From: Bacteroides sp.
Lineage (GTDB): Bacteria; Bacteroidota; Bacteroidia; Bacteroidales; SM23-62
Length of the DNA stretch: 7,568 nucleotides
Assembly: GCA_030589965.1 (NCBI GenBank)
Contig: JAUUZM010000154.1
Span: 1-7,568, forward strand
Direction of reading: 5' to 3'
The notes under the pieces are model-generated. The model was given only the letters and a program-made list of their open reading frames with translations. It did not search any database and was not told the DNA's origin. Both the position numbers and the translations under genes were made by a program. This document shows positions 1-5,198 of the stretch, piece after piece; the first letter of the stretch is position 1, and every line of letters starts with the position of its first letter.

Positions 1-45
1 GAAAACTTGTAATTTATCCCCTTTGCTCTTGACTTTGTGTTTAGA

Positions 46-70
46 TAATTGTTAACTTGTATAACAATTA
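46..70. repeat. 9-bp perfect inverted repeat upstream of the RRM gene
   Basis: TAATTGTTA (46-54) and TAACAATTA (62-70) are exact reverse complements separated by 7 bases, ending 19 bases before the RRM start codon at 90. The spacer and left arm contain TAACTTGT (53-60), a one-mismatch version of the Bacteroidota -7 element TAnnTTTG, with CTTG at 28-31 as a weak -33 element 21 bases upstream. The repeat could therefore be an operator over the promoter or, if transcription starts further upstream, an RNA hairpin in the leader. The arms are A/T-rich, so some chance of coincidence remains. Confidence 0.45.
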
Positions 71-89
71 CAAACCAACATTTCCAATA

Positions 90-353
90 ATGACACTTTA
101 TGTTGGTAATATTCCATATGCGGTAAAAGAAGAAGATCTAAAAGAACTTTTTCAGGAGTACGGAACAGTAGTAAGTATCAAGATCATCGCGGACAAGTAT
201 ACCGGACGATCAAAAGGCTTTGGGTTTGTAGAAATGGAGAATGACGACCAGGAAGAAGCAGTGGTCAAGGAATGCAACAGGAGAGAAATAAATGAGAGGA
301 ACCTGGTTGTGGCCAAGGCTCATTCCAGAAAGGGTTATGAAGACAGAAGCTGA
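90..353 (+). CDS. Small single-domain RRM RNA-binding protein
   Basis: An 87-residue protein made almost entirely of one RNA recognition motif. RNP2 is LYVGNI (residues 3-8) and RNP1 is KGFGFVEM (42-49), with the aromatic residues that stack on RNA bases (Y4, F44, F46) in place. A short basic tail follows (residues 76-87, with H, R and K). The family, found in Bacteroidota and Cyanobacteria, binds single-stranded RNA and some members are cold-induced; the target here is unknown. The frame can be extended upstream to a TTG at 57, but ATG at 90 gives the usual start just before RNP2, and the extension would run through the inverted repeat, so I chose 90. The gene converges on the DUF456 gene with only 10 bases between stop codons, and no clear terminator hairpin is visible there. 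Confidence 0.93.
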   Translation: MTLYVGNIPYAVKEEDLKELFQEYGTVVSIKIIADKYTGRSKGFGFVEMENDDQEEAVVKECNRREINERNLVVAKAHSRKGYEDRS

Positions 354-363
354 CCAGAGATCT

Positions 364-846
364 TTATACGACAAGTTCTTTTATGAAATAGTAGGTCATT
401 GCTATTGAAGCAGCTAATTTGAGCCCGATTCCTATCATTAGTCCCAATAATGATCCGAGTCCCGCTTTGAAAGAACTGGCAGCATCCTTACCTGTTATGG
501 CTTCGCCTATTACAGCACCTGCAAAGGGACCGATAATTATCCCAAGCGGGGGGAAAAAGATCAATCCCAATACCAGGCCAATGGCTGCCCCCCACATACC
601 GGCCTTGCTCCCTCCAAATTTTTTTGTGCCCCAGACAGGTACGATATAATCCATGATGGTAACGATTATTGCGATGGCCCCCATTACCAGGAGGAATTCG
701 AAACTGAACTCAGCATAGCTGGAAAAGTGAAGCAGGAGAAGGCCAACAAAGCTGAGCGGGGGACCCGGAATAACGGGCAGGAAACAGCCTATAATGCCCA
801 CAATCATTAGGGCAGCACCACCTGCTGTAAGTAAAATATCCCCCAT
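364..846 (-). CDS. DUF456 family membrane protein
   Basis: A 160-residue, very hydrophobic protein rich in glycine. It carries the features I associate with DUF456: an N-terminal hydrophobic segment ending in LPVIPGPPLSF (residues 23-33), a second membrane segment (about 50-66), then D-IVPVWGTKKFGGSKAG (66-83), and glycine-rich hydrophobic segments with FFPPLG and GPFAGAVIGE (97-115). Four or five membrane-embedded segments are likely, so it acts in the inner membrane. The biochemical role of the family is not known to me. It is the last gene of a minus-strand operon, 6 bases after the HMA lipoprotein gene. The close spacing suggests co-expression, but does not by itself show a metal-related job. 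Confidence 0.92.
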   Translation of the reverse strand: MGDILLTAGGAALMIVGIIGCFLPVIPGPPLSFVGLLLLHFSSYAEFSFEFLLVMGAIAIIVTIMDYIVPVWGTKKFGGSKAGMWGAAIGLVLGLIFFPPLGIIIGPFAGAVIGEAITGKDAASSFKAGLGSLLGLMIGIGLKLAASIAMTYYFIKELVV

Positions 847-852
847 TTTTCT

Positions 853-1179
853 TTATTCGAAACCTGTTACCTCGTACCCGGCACCGGAGATGGCTTCTGA
901 GATCAATTCCGGTCTGACAAGTGTTGAGTCAAACTTAACCACTGATTCTCCGGCCGTATGGGAAGCGCTGACTTCCTGTATTCCATCCAGCTTCTTGATA
1001 CTGGTCATGATCGCATTCTCACATCCCTCGCAGGTCATGCCCTTGACATCGAATTTTACCTGGGTGAGATGTTCTGCTGAGATGGTCTGAACCTCAAATG
1101 TGGTTTCTGACTTTTTGGTTCCCGATGAGCAGGACCCACTCAGCAGGATGATAGCGAGTAAATAAAATAACTTTTGCAT
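853..1179 (-). CDS. Lipoprotein with a heavy-metal-associated (HMA) domain
   Basis: A 108-residue protein. Residues 1-17 form a signal sequence with a hydrophobic stretch (LFYLLAIILL) and a probable lipobox ending at C17 (LSGSC), so it is predicted to be exported and lipid-anchored. The -3 position is serine rather than the usual leucine, a mild deviation. After a short linker, residues 40-107 form an HMA fold with the metal-binding motif GMTCEGC (C50 and C53), as in MerP, CopZ and the N-terminal domains of P-type ATPases. Such domains bind Cu(I), Hg(II), Zn(II) or similar soft metals through the two cysteines. The placement implies metal binding in the periplasm, as for MerP. No metal-transport ATPase is visible in the window. 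It is the middle gene of a tight operon (11 bases after the upstream gene, 6 before the next). The metal identity is not readable from sequence. Confidence 0.92.
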   Translation of the reverse strand: MQKLFYLLAIILLSGSCSSGTKKSETTFEVQTISAEHLTQVKFDVKGMTCEGCENAIMTSIKKLDGIQEVSASHTAGESVVKFDSTLVRPELISEAISGAGYEVTGFE

Positions 1180-1190
1180 GTGTTTTAAAT

Positions 1191-1811
1191 TTATTCTGTT
1201 CCTACAATATCTTCAAAGGCAACATATATGGCACAATAGGTAATTGGGATCGTAAAGAGGAGTCCCACTAAAAATGCCAGGGCTCCTACCATATTTATCA
1301 GCATCAAAAGCAAGACAAACCCGAATATATCCCACCATTTTCTGGTGACCAGTTTCCGGCTGAATTCCATGCTGTCCCAAAACTCCATTTTACCAAAAAC
1401 GATGAAAAGGGGTACAAAAGTATAGGCGACAGCCAGGTAGATTCCTGGAATAACCAGAGCCACCAGTCCCAATGCAATAAATACACCCCCGATCAGTGTC
1501 CACAGCAGGAGGGGAACAAAAAAGTCAAAACCCTTGAAAAAGGTTCCGAATTCATAAGGCTCTCCTTTGCTGATTTTGTTGGCAACGATGTAAAAACCTG
1601 CCGTAAATGGACCGGAAACAAGGAGTGATCCAAAAGGAATGAAGGACGCAGCAACAGAGATCGCGACGGTAATCAGGGTATACCCGATGAACATCCCGAT
1701 GTTTTCCTGGAAAATTTCCCAGCCACGACGGATGTAAGTCCCGGCATCTGTCTCATAGCCCTGTTGGATCAGGTGCTCTGCTTTCTCTTTGATATTATTG
1801 ATAACTTCCAT
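1191..1811 (-). CDS. YciC/DUF975-like multi-pass membrane protein
   Basis: A 206-residue membrane protein. A soluble N-terminus (1-25) leads to YIRRGWEIFQENIG (26-39), then about five or six hydrophobic segments (about 40-60, 62-80, 98-118, 120-140, 162-180 and 181-198). The pattern of a 'GPFTAGFY' loop, a polar 'KISKGEPYEFGTFFKGF' stretch and 'IPGIYLAVAYTFVPLFIV' resembles the DUF975/DUF2189/YciC-type families, whose function is poorly defined; assignment is from the pattern only. I chose ATG at 1811. The frame extends to a TTG at 1853, but a good promoter (TTTG, 22 bases, TATTTTTA) lies exactly inside that 14-codon extension, so the longer form is unlikely. It is the first gene of the operon with the HMA lipoprotein and the DUF456 protein. 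Confidence 0.8.
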   Translation of the reverse strand: MEVINNIKEKAEHLIQQGYETDAGTYIRRGWEIFQENIGMFIGYTLITVAISVAASFIPFGSLLVSGPFTAGFYIVANKISKGEPYEFGTFFKGFDFFVPLLLWTLIGGVFIALGLVALVIPGIYLAVAYTFVPLFIVFGKMEFWDSMEFSRKLVTRKWWDIFGFVLLLMLINMVGALAFLVGLLFTIPITYCAIYVAFEDIVGTE

Positions 1812-1820
1812 GGTAGTTTT

Positions 1821-1854
1821 TAAAAATACTAAACTCCCTTCATATAATCCCAAA
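1821..1854 (-). promoter_or_regulatory. Bacteroidota-type promoter of the membrane/HMA/DUF456 operon
   Basis: Read on the minus strand, TTTG (1854-1851) is followed after 22 bases by TATTTTTA (1828-1821), matching TAnnTTTG at all but the last base. The ATG at 1811 follows 9 bases after the element, giving a very short leader. This supports 1811 rather than the TTG at 1853 as the true start. The region is A/T-rich, so a chance match is possible. Confidence 0.48.
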
Positions 1855-1884
1855 TCTCCCGCAATATTTCAAATGATTTCATGT

Positions 1885-1918
1885 TTTGATGAAGAGATTG
1901 ACTTGAGGCTTAACTTTT
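1885..1918 (+). promoter_or_regulatory. Bacteroidota-type promoter of the unknown gene at 1937
   Basis: TTTG (1885-1888) is followed after 22 bases by TAACTTTT (1911-1918), a one-mismatch TAnnTTTG element, 18 bases before the ATG at 1937. The leader would be about 12 bases and A/T-rich without a Shine-Dalgarno sequence, as is common in this phylum. Together with the minus-strand promoter at 1821-1854 it makes the 1812-1936 gap a divergent promoter region. Confidence 0.42.
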
Positions 1919-1936
1919 CATAAATTTAATTATTTC

Positions 1937-2689
1937 ATGGAAGGCGAAAATATATACGATAAGATCCAGGAGATCTTCGGAGAGGTTCCAGGGACATTCA
2001 GCATCCTTGAGGAAAAGATAGATATTGATCTGCAGATGGAATATTTTGAGTTTTCCAGGATTATAAAGAAAGATCTGGATGAGGAGACTGTAATGGATCG
2101 TAGAGAACTAATCTTTGATTTCAATCAGGATGCGGGGGACCGCAAATCACTGTTTGCCAAGCTTGCCTCACTGGAGGAGGTTTTGGCATACAGGACCATT
2201 GAAAAATACCTGAAGGAGGGACACCAGGAACTGCGGAACTGGGCTATACTGGCCCTTCAGGAAAGCAGGATGCTGCTTGAAAGCAAGTTGCTGGAGGAGA
2301 ACCAGGTATTTATTTCAACCGGACTGGGAGGCAAGGGGGCAAAACTCAGGTATTTTGTAGTGCTGATAGGCAAGGAGAAGCTTGGTTTCAGTGATTTACA
2401 GAAGAAAATCATAAACAACGAGTTTGAAGATATCCTTACAAAATGTGATGCCGAGATAGAGAAAATTGATTTTCTGGGGGAATTTGCAGCACTGGTTGTG
2501 ATTGTGCCCCTGAAAGTTGCCCTCAAAGACGTATTCCGGTCCGCTATAATTGAATGTAATCAGTACGGGGACTTCATGAAGTCTAATTTTATCATCACCA
2601 ACGTAAAAGAATTGAACCTGGGAGAGATCAAGGATTTCTTACAAAAACAGCAACAGGCCAATCTGCCTGACGATGATAAATATGGGTAA
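1937..2689 (+). CDS. Protein of unknown function, Bacteroidales-conserved type
   Basis: A 250-residue soluble protein with no signal peptide or membrane segment. I do not recognise a named family, although the central sequence resembles uncharacterised Bacteroidales proteins I have seen. Residues 1-65 are acidic and helical in character. Residues 70-122 (for example AYRTIEKYLKEG and LRNWAILALQESRMLLES) look like two or three amphipathic helices of HEAT/ARM-repeat type. A distinctive stretch, VFISTGLGGKGAKLRYFVVL (124-143), follows and reads like a glycine turn between strands. Residues 150-222 look alpha/beta, with ALVVIVPLKVALKDVF and IIECNQYGDFM. The C-terminus (230-250) is glutamine-rich and disordered-looking. 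The gene has its own promoter and terminator, so it is probably monocistronic. It converges on the PUR-alpha-like gene and shares its terminator. A cytoplasmic scaffold or regulatory role is only a guess from the helical repeats. Confidence 0.9.
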   Translation: MEGENIYDKIQEIFGEVPGTFSILEEKIDIDLQMEYFEFSRIIKKDLDEETVMDRRELIFDFNQDAGDRKSLFAKLASLEEVLAYRTIEKYLKEGHQELRNWAILALQESRMLLESKLLEENQVFISTGLGGKGAKLRYFVVLIGKEKLGFSDLQKKIINNEFEDILTKCDAEIEKIDFLGEFAALVVIVPLKVALKDVFRSAIIECNQYGDFMKSNFIITNVKELNLGEIKDFLQKQQQANLPDDDKYG

Positions 2690-2691
2690 GA

Positions 2692-2722
2692 AGAAAAGCT
2701 GACAGGTCCTGTCAGCTTTTCT
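2692..2722. terminator. Bidirectional intrinsic terminator shared by two convergent genes
   Basis: A perfect 15-bp inverted repeat, AGAAAAGCTGACAGG (2692-2706) and its reverse complement (2708-2722), separated by a single T. In RNA the innermost pairs would open to form a small loop. The stem has a GC-containing core flanked by A and T runs on both sides, so each strand ends in a U-rich tract (TTTTCT on plus, TTTTCTTCTT on minus). It begins 3 bases after the stop of the gene at 1937-2689. On the minus strand it contains the stop codon and last codons of the PUR gene. Confidence 0.9.
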
Positions 2723-3215
2723 GTGTGTCCTCCAGATCTTCGAATTCTACGTTCGAAAAGTTTTCCGTAATGGGTTCTCCAATTTCCTCTTCAACAGAAG
2801 ATTCGGTTGTTTCAGCCGATTCAGTAGTTTCACTTTCTACTTCCTCATTTACGGTTTCCTGCTCAATGGCCTCTTCTGCCACAGGCCCGGCTGTTTCCAT
2901 GGCATTACTTTCGATTTCCTCTCTTTCCAGGATTTCCGGGGCATTCTCCTTGATGTACTCGATTGCCTCGGTCAGACCGACTGTGAATTTTTCAAAATCC
3001 TCCTTGTAAAGAAAGATCTTGTGCTTCTCAAAATAAAACCTGCCGTCCCTGTTGAACCTTTTCTTGCTCTCTGTAAGCGTCAGGTAATAATCATTCCTTC
3101 TTGTTGTTTTGACATCAAAGAAATATGTCCTTTTTCCAGCTCTTACCGACTTCGAAAAAATCTCTTCCCGATCAGTCTTGACAACGTCATCATTTTTTTC
3201 GGTTCCGTCTGCCAT
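2712..3215 (-). CDS. PUR-alpha-like single-stranded nucleic-acid-binding protein (DUF3276)
   Basis: A 167-residue protein. Residues 17-92 match the DUF3276/PUR-alpha-like family of Bacteroidota: REEIFSKSVRAGKRTYFFDV (16-35), RNDYYLTLTESKKRF (40-54) and FEKHKIFLYKEDFEKF (62-77), with the basic and aromatic residues typical of PUR repeats. Relatives such as Borrelia BpuR bind single-stranded DNA and RNA; the target here is unknown. Residues 97-164 form a long acidic, Glu/Thr/Ser-rich tail (for example ESETTESAETTESSVEEE) that is probably disordered and could modulate binding by mimicking nucleic acid. The ATG at 3213-3215 follows a strong phylum-type promoter. The last three codons and the stop lie inside the shared terminator. 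It is divergent from nusB across 149 bases. Confidence 0.94.
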   Translation of the reverse strand: MADGTEKNDDVVKTDREEIFSKSVRAGKRTYFFDVKTTRRNDYYLTLTESKKRFNRDGRFYFEKHKIFLYKEDFEKFTVGLTEAIEYIKENAPEILEREEIESNAMETAGPVAEEAIEQETVNEEVESETTESAETTESSVEEEIGEPITENFSNVEFEDLEDTQKS

Positions 3216-3251
3216 CAGTGTTAAATTTAGTTACGAGTATGGTTAGCTTGT

Positions 3252-3284
3252 CAAAAATAGAAAATAATTTTAGAAATATGCAAA
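3252..3284 (-). promoter_or_regulatory. Consensus Bacteroidota promoter of the PUR-alpha-like gene
   Basis: On the minus strand TTTG (3284-3281) is followed after exactly 21 bases by TATTTTTG (3259-3252), a full match to TTTG / TAnnTTTG. A start site about 5-8 bases downstream would give a leader of about 30 bases before the ATG at 3215. This is the best promoter match in the window. Confidence 0.72.
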
Positions 3285-3285
3285 T

Positions 3286-3297
3286 AATCAATTGATT
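3286..3297. repeat. 12-bp perfect palindrome between divergent promoters
   Basis: AATCAATTGATT is its own reverse complement. It sits between the -33 element of the PUR gene promoter (3281-3284) and that of nusB (3299-3302), so a protein bound here would contact both promoters. Its right half is part of a short tandem run of ATTG (3291-3302). It may be an operator, but A/T-rich palindromes of this length can arise by chance. Confidence 0.45.
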
Positions 3298-3298
3298 G

Positions 3299-3330
3299 AT
3301 TGTGTATAAGGAGATTATTCGCTTATTTTG
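3299..3330 (+). promoter_or_regulatory. Bacteroidota-type promoter of nusB
   Basis: ATTG (3299-3302) is followed after 20 bases by TTATTTTG (3323-3330), which differs from TAnnTTTG at one base. The nusB ATG lies 34 bases downstream at 3365, preceded by AAAGG, one of the few Shine-Dalgarno-like sequences in the window. Confidence 0.52.
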
Positions 3331-3364
3331 CCTCCGTTTCATTTTAACTGGTTCTTTATAAAGG

Positions 3365-4315
3365 ATGTTTAGCAGAAGGTTGTTAAGGATCAAGGTTTTC
3401 CAAACATTATATGCCTACCATAAAGTGGAGGGTAAAAACTATGCAAGTACCGAGAAGGAACTCCTGCATAGCATACAAAAATCCTATGAGCTGTATCATC
3501 TGCTTCTTTTGCTGATCCTGGATGTGATCGATTATGCCGAATCAAAGATGGAACTGGCAAAACAGAAAAAGGTGCCAACAGAGGCTGATCTGCATCCCAA
3601 CACCCGTTTTATCGAAAACCAGCTTGCCGCCCAGTTGAGAGCAAACAGGGATCTTCGAAAGTACCGGGAAAAGCGTTCCGTGAGTTGGGTGCAGTATCCG
3701 GAGATCATCAAAAACCTTTTCCTTTTGTTTGCCGAATCTGACCTCTATCATACATACATGGAGGAAACGGAGAGGGAATATCAGTATGATAAAAAGCTGG
3801 TGGAGAGATTCTACAGCGATGTTGTGATGAATTATGAGGATCTTTATGTAAACCTTGAAGAACAGAGTATATTCTGGATTGGTGATGTGGATTTTGTCAT
3901 TAAAATGATCGTTAAAACATTGAAGAAATTCACTGCAGATCATTCCGGCGGGGGATCCCTAATGCCTATGTTCAAGGAAGAGGATGACGAGGACTATGCC
4001 AGGACCCTGCTGCGAAAAACCATTAAGAATGAAGTACCATACCTGGAGATGGTCAGGGTATCTGCTAATAACTGGGAATTGGACAGGATCGCATTTACCG
4101 ACAGTCTGATCCTGCAGCTGGCCATATCTGAGGTCATCGAATTTTCCTCCATTCCCACCAAGGTTACCATCAATGAATTCCTGGAAATAGCCAAGCTTTA
4201 CAGCACACATAAGAGCAGCCAGTTCATCAATGGTATCCTCGATAACATAATTAAAGGATTGAAAAAGGAAGGGAGGATCAAAAAGAGCGGACGTGGTCTG
4301 ATCGGTGAAGTCTGA
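3365..4315 (+). CDS. nusB: Transcription antitermination factor NusB (long Bacteroidota form)
   Basis: NusB binds boxA RNA together with S10 (NusE) and promotes antitermination of rRNA operons and ribosomal RNA maturation in the cytoplasm. The protein has 316 residues, about twice the 139 of E. coli NusB. The N-terminal start RRLLRIKVFQTLYAYHK (4-20) corresponds to the usual R-R-x-A-R-x-x-A-x-Q-x-L-Y helix. The C-terminal 235-297 is the best conserved part: NNWELDRIAFTDSLILQLAI, then IPTKVTINEFLEIAKLYST and SSQFINGILDNI, matching the classic NusB 'D-x-x-L-L-R-x-A-x-x-E' and 'P-x-x-V-x-I-N-E-x-V-x-L-A-K' region. The middle, about 60-225, is a helical expansion usual for this phylum. The tail 300-316 is basic. 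ATG at 3365 is preceded by AAAGG. It is followed after 58 bases by a DUF1573 lipoprotein gene with its own promoter. Confidence 0.95.
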   Translation: MFSRRLLRIKVFQTLYAYHKVEGKNYASTEKELLHSIQKSYELYHLLLLLILDVIDYAESKMELAKQKKVPTEADLHPNTRFIENQLAAQLRANRDLRKYREKRSVSWVQYPEIIKNLFLLFAESDLYHTYMEETEREYQYDKKLVERFYSDVVMNYEDLYVNLEEQSIFWIGDVDFVIKMIVKTLKKFTADHSGGGSLMPMFKEEDDEDYARTLLRKTIKNEVPYLEMVRVSANNWELDRIAFTDSLILQLAISEVIEFSSIPTKVTINEFLEIAKLYSTHKSSQFINGILDNIIKGLKKEGRIKKSGRGLIGEV

Positions 4316-4324
4316 ACATAAGCT

Positions 4325-4356
4325 ATTGCTGTTGAATTAAAATTATTGTTACTTTG
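4325..4356 (+). promoter_or_regulatory. Bacteroidota-type promoter before the DUF1573 - yajC - ybbR - coaE run
   Basis: ATTG (4325-4328) is followed after 20 bases by TTACTTTG (4349-4356), one base away from TAnnTTTG, and the ATG at 4374 follows 17 bases later. The short spacing to the start codon fits the other promoters in the window. It suggests that the downstream genes can be transcribed independently of nusB. Confidence 0.55.
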
Positions 4357-4373
4357 CACTTTCTGAATCGTTT

Positions 4374-4805
4374 ATGAGGTTATTACACATTACTGGACTG
4401 TTGACTTTACTCCTATTCGGGGCTGCCTGCACGAATCAAAAATCCACCGAGATTTCCGGGACGGTTGCAGATAAAACCGGATTGAAGCCGGATATCAGGT
4501 TTGAGAAAACCGAACATAACCTTGGAAGGATACTGCAGGGTGAGAAGGTGGGCTATAATTTCATATTCACCAATGATGGAGATGCCTCACTGGTCATTAT
4601 GGATGCCAGTGCAAGTTGTGGATGTACCGTTCCGAAATACAGCAAGGAACCTATTGCCCCTGGTGAAAAAGGATCTGTCGAAGTCGTATTCGATTCATCC
4701 GGCAGGATGGGGCAGCAGAGCAAGACAGTTACGCTAAGAACAAATGGGAAGGTCCAGCTAGTATACCTTACCATTAAAGCAGATATCATTAGAAAAGAAT
4801 CTTAA
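4374..4805 (+). CDS. DUF1573 lipoprotein
   Basis: A 143-residue exported protein. Residues 1-19 are a lipoprotein signal sequence (MRLLHITGLLTLLLFGAAC) with the lipidated cysteine at C19. After a short linker, residues 40-140 form a DUF1573 domain, an immunoglobulin-like beta-sandwich fold related to ASPM/SPD-2/Hydin-type domains. It shows the family pattern FEKTEHNLGRI (43-53), VGYNFIFTNDGDASLVI (59-75), the cysteine motif SCGCTVP (81-87), IAPGEKGSVEVVFD (93-106) and a closing TLRTNGK strand. These proteins are very common in Bacteroidota, often beside yajC or in this nusB-coaE neighbourhood. Their molecular role is not established; a structural or binding role in the envelope is likely. The yajC gene follows after 23 bases. 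Confidence 0.94.
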   Translation: MRLLHITGLLTLLLFGAACTNQKSTEISGTVADKTGLKPDIRFEKTEHNLGRILQGEKVGYNFIFTNDGDASLVIMDASASCGCTVPKYSKEPIAPGEKGSVEVVFDSSGRMGQQSKTVTLRTNGKVQLVYLTIKADIIRKES

Positions 4806-4828
4806 TATTTACATAAATTGAAATTGTG

Positions 4829-5149
4829 ATGAATAATTTAATGTTGATTTTCCTTATGCCCCAATCCCCGGATCAAAGTCCGGTCCCATCTTTTGTTTTT
4901 CTTTTGCTGATCATTGTTGTATTTTATTTCTTTATGATCAGGCCACAGATGAAAAAGCAAAAAGACCTTAAAAGTTACAGGGAAAACCTGAACAAAGGTG
5001 ACAAAGTTGTGACAACAGGTGGTATATACGGCAAGTTGCTGGATATCAAAGATCAGACAGTGACCGTAGAAATAGCGGATAATGTCAGGATCAAGATTGA
5101 TAAGAACGCAATTCTGAAAGACAATACAGATCTGGCTTCCCAGAAGTAG
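4829..5149 (+). CDS. yajC: YajC, Sec translocase accessory subunit
   Basis: YajC associates with SecDF at the inner membrane and supports SecYEG-dependent export. The 106-residue protein has a proline-rich N-terminus (11-20), one transmembrane segment (about 22-37), the family signature FYFFMIRPQMKKQKD (32-46), and a cytoplasmic domain with LNKGDKVVTTGGIYGKLLDI, in which the 'G-D-x-V-V-T-x-G-G-I-x-G' motif is complete, ending with VRIKIDKNAI. Length is close to the family norm of about 85-110. A GTG lies directly before the ATG at 4829; I chose the ATG. The N-terminal region before the membrane segment is slightly longer than in E. coli. secD and secF are not in the window. Confidence 0.96.
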   Translation: MNNLMLIFLMPQSPDQSPVPSFVFLLLIIVVFYFFMIRPQMKKQKDLKSYRENLNKGDKVVTTGGIYGKLLDIKDQTVTVEIADNVRIKIDKNAILKDNTDLASQK

Positions 5150-5198
5150 GTTTATTCCCTCGATGGAGAACAGTATTAACCTGTCCAAATACTGATGA

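Noticed and set aside
57..89. TTG-initiated 11-residue N-terminal extension of the RRM protein
   Set aside because: The ATG at 90 lies just before RNP2 as in other small RRM proteins, and the extension would run through the inverted repeat and the putative -7 element.
340..375. Possible terminator between the convergent RRM and DUF456 genes
   Set aside because: Only a 6-bp AGATCT palindrome and scattered T runs are present; no stem of useful length followed by a T-tract was found.
2257..2526. Minus-strand open frame of 89 codons within the unknown gene
   Set aside because: It is serine- and phenylalanine-rich, has no recognisable domain, and lies antisense to a gene with a coherent promoter, start and terminator.
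2725..3009. Plus-strand serine-rich open frame opposite the PUR-like gene
   Set aside because: The serine and threonine richness is simply the complement of the Glu-rich acidic tail codons on the minus strand.
3291..3302. Three tandem ATTG units as a phase-variation tract
   Set aside because: Three copies of a 4-base unit are too few to suggest slippage; half of the run belongs to the palindrome and the last unit to the nusB -33 element.
3542..3943. Minus-strand open frame of 133 codons within nusB
   Set aside because: It lies opposite a confidently identified gene and shows no family motifs; histidine- and phenylalanine-rich composition is typical of antisense translation.
4826..4828. GTG as the start of yajC
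   Set aside because: An ATG follows immediately at 4829 and is the more likely initiator.
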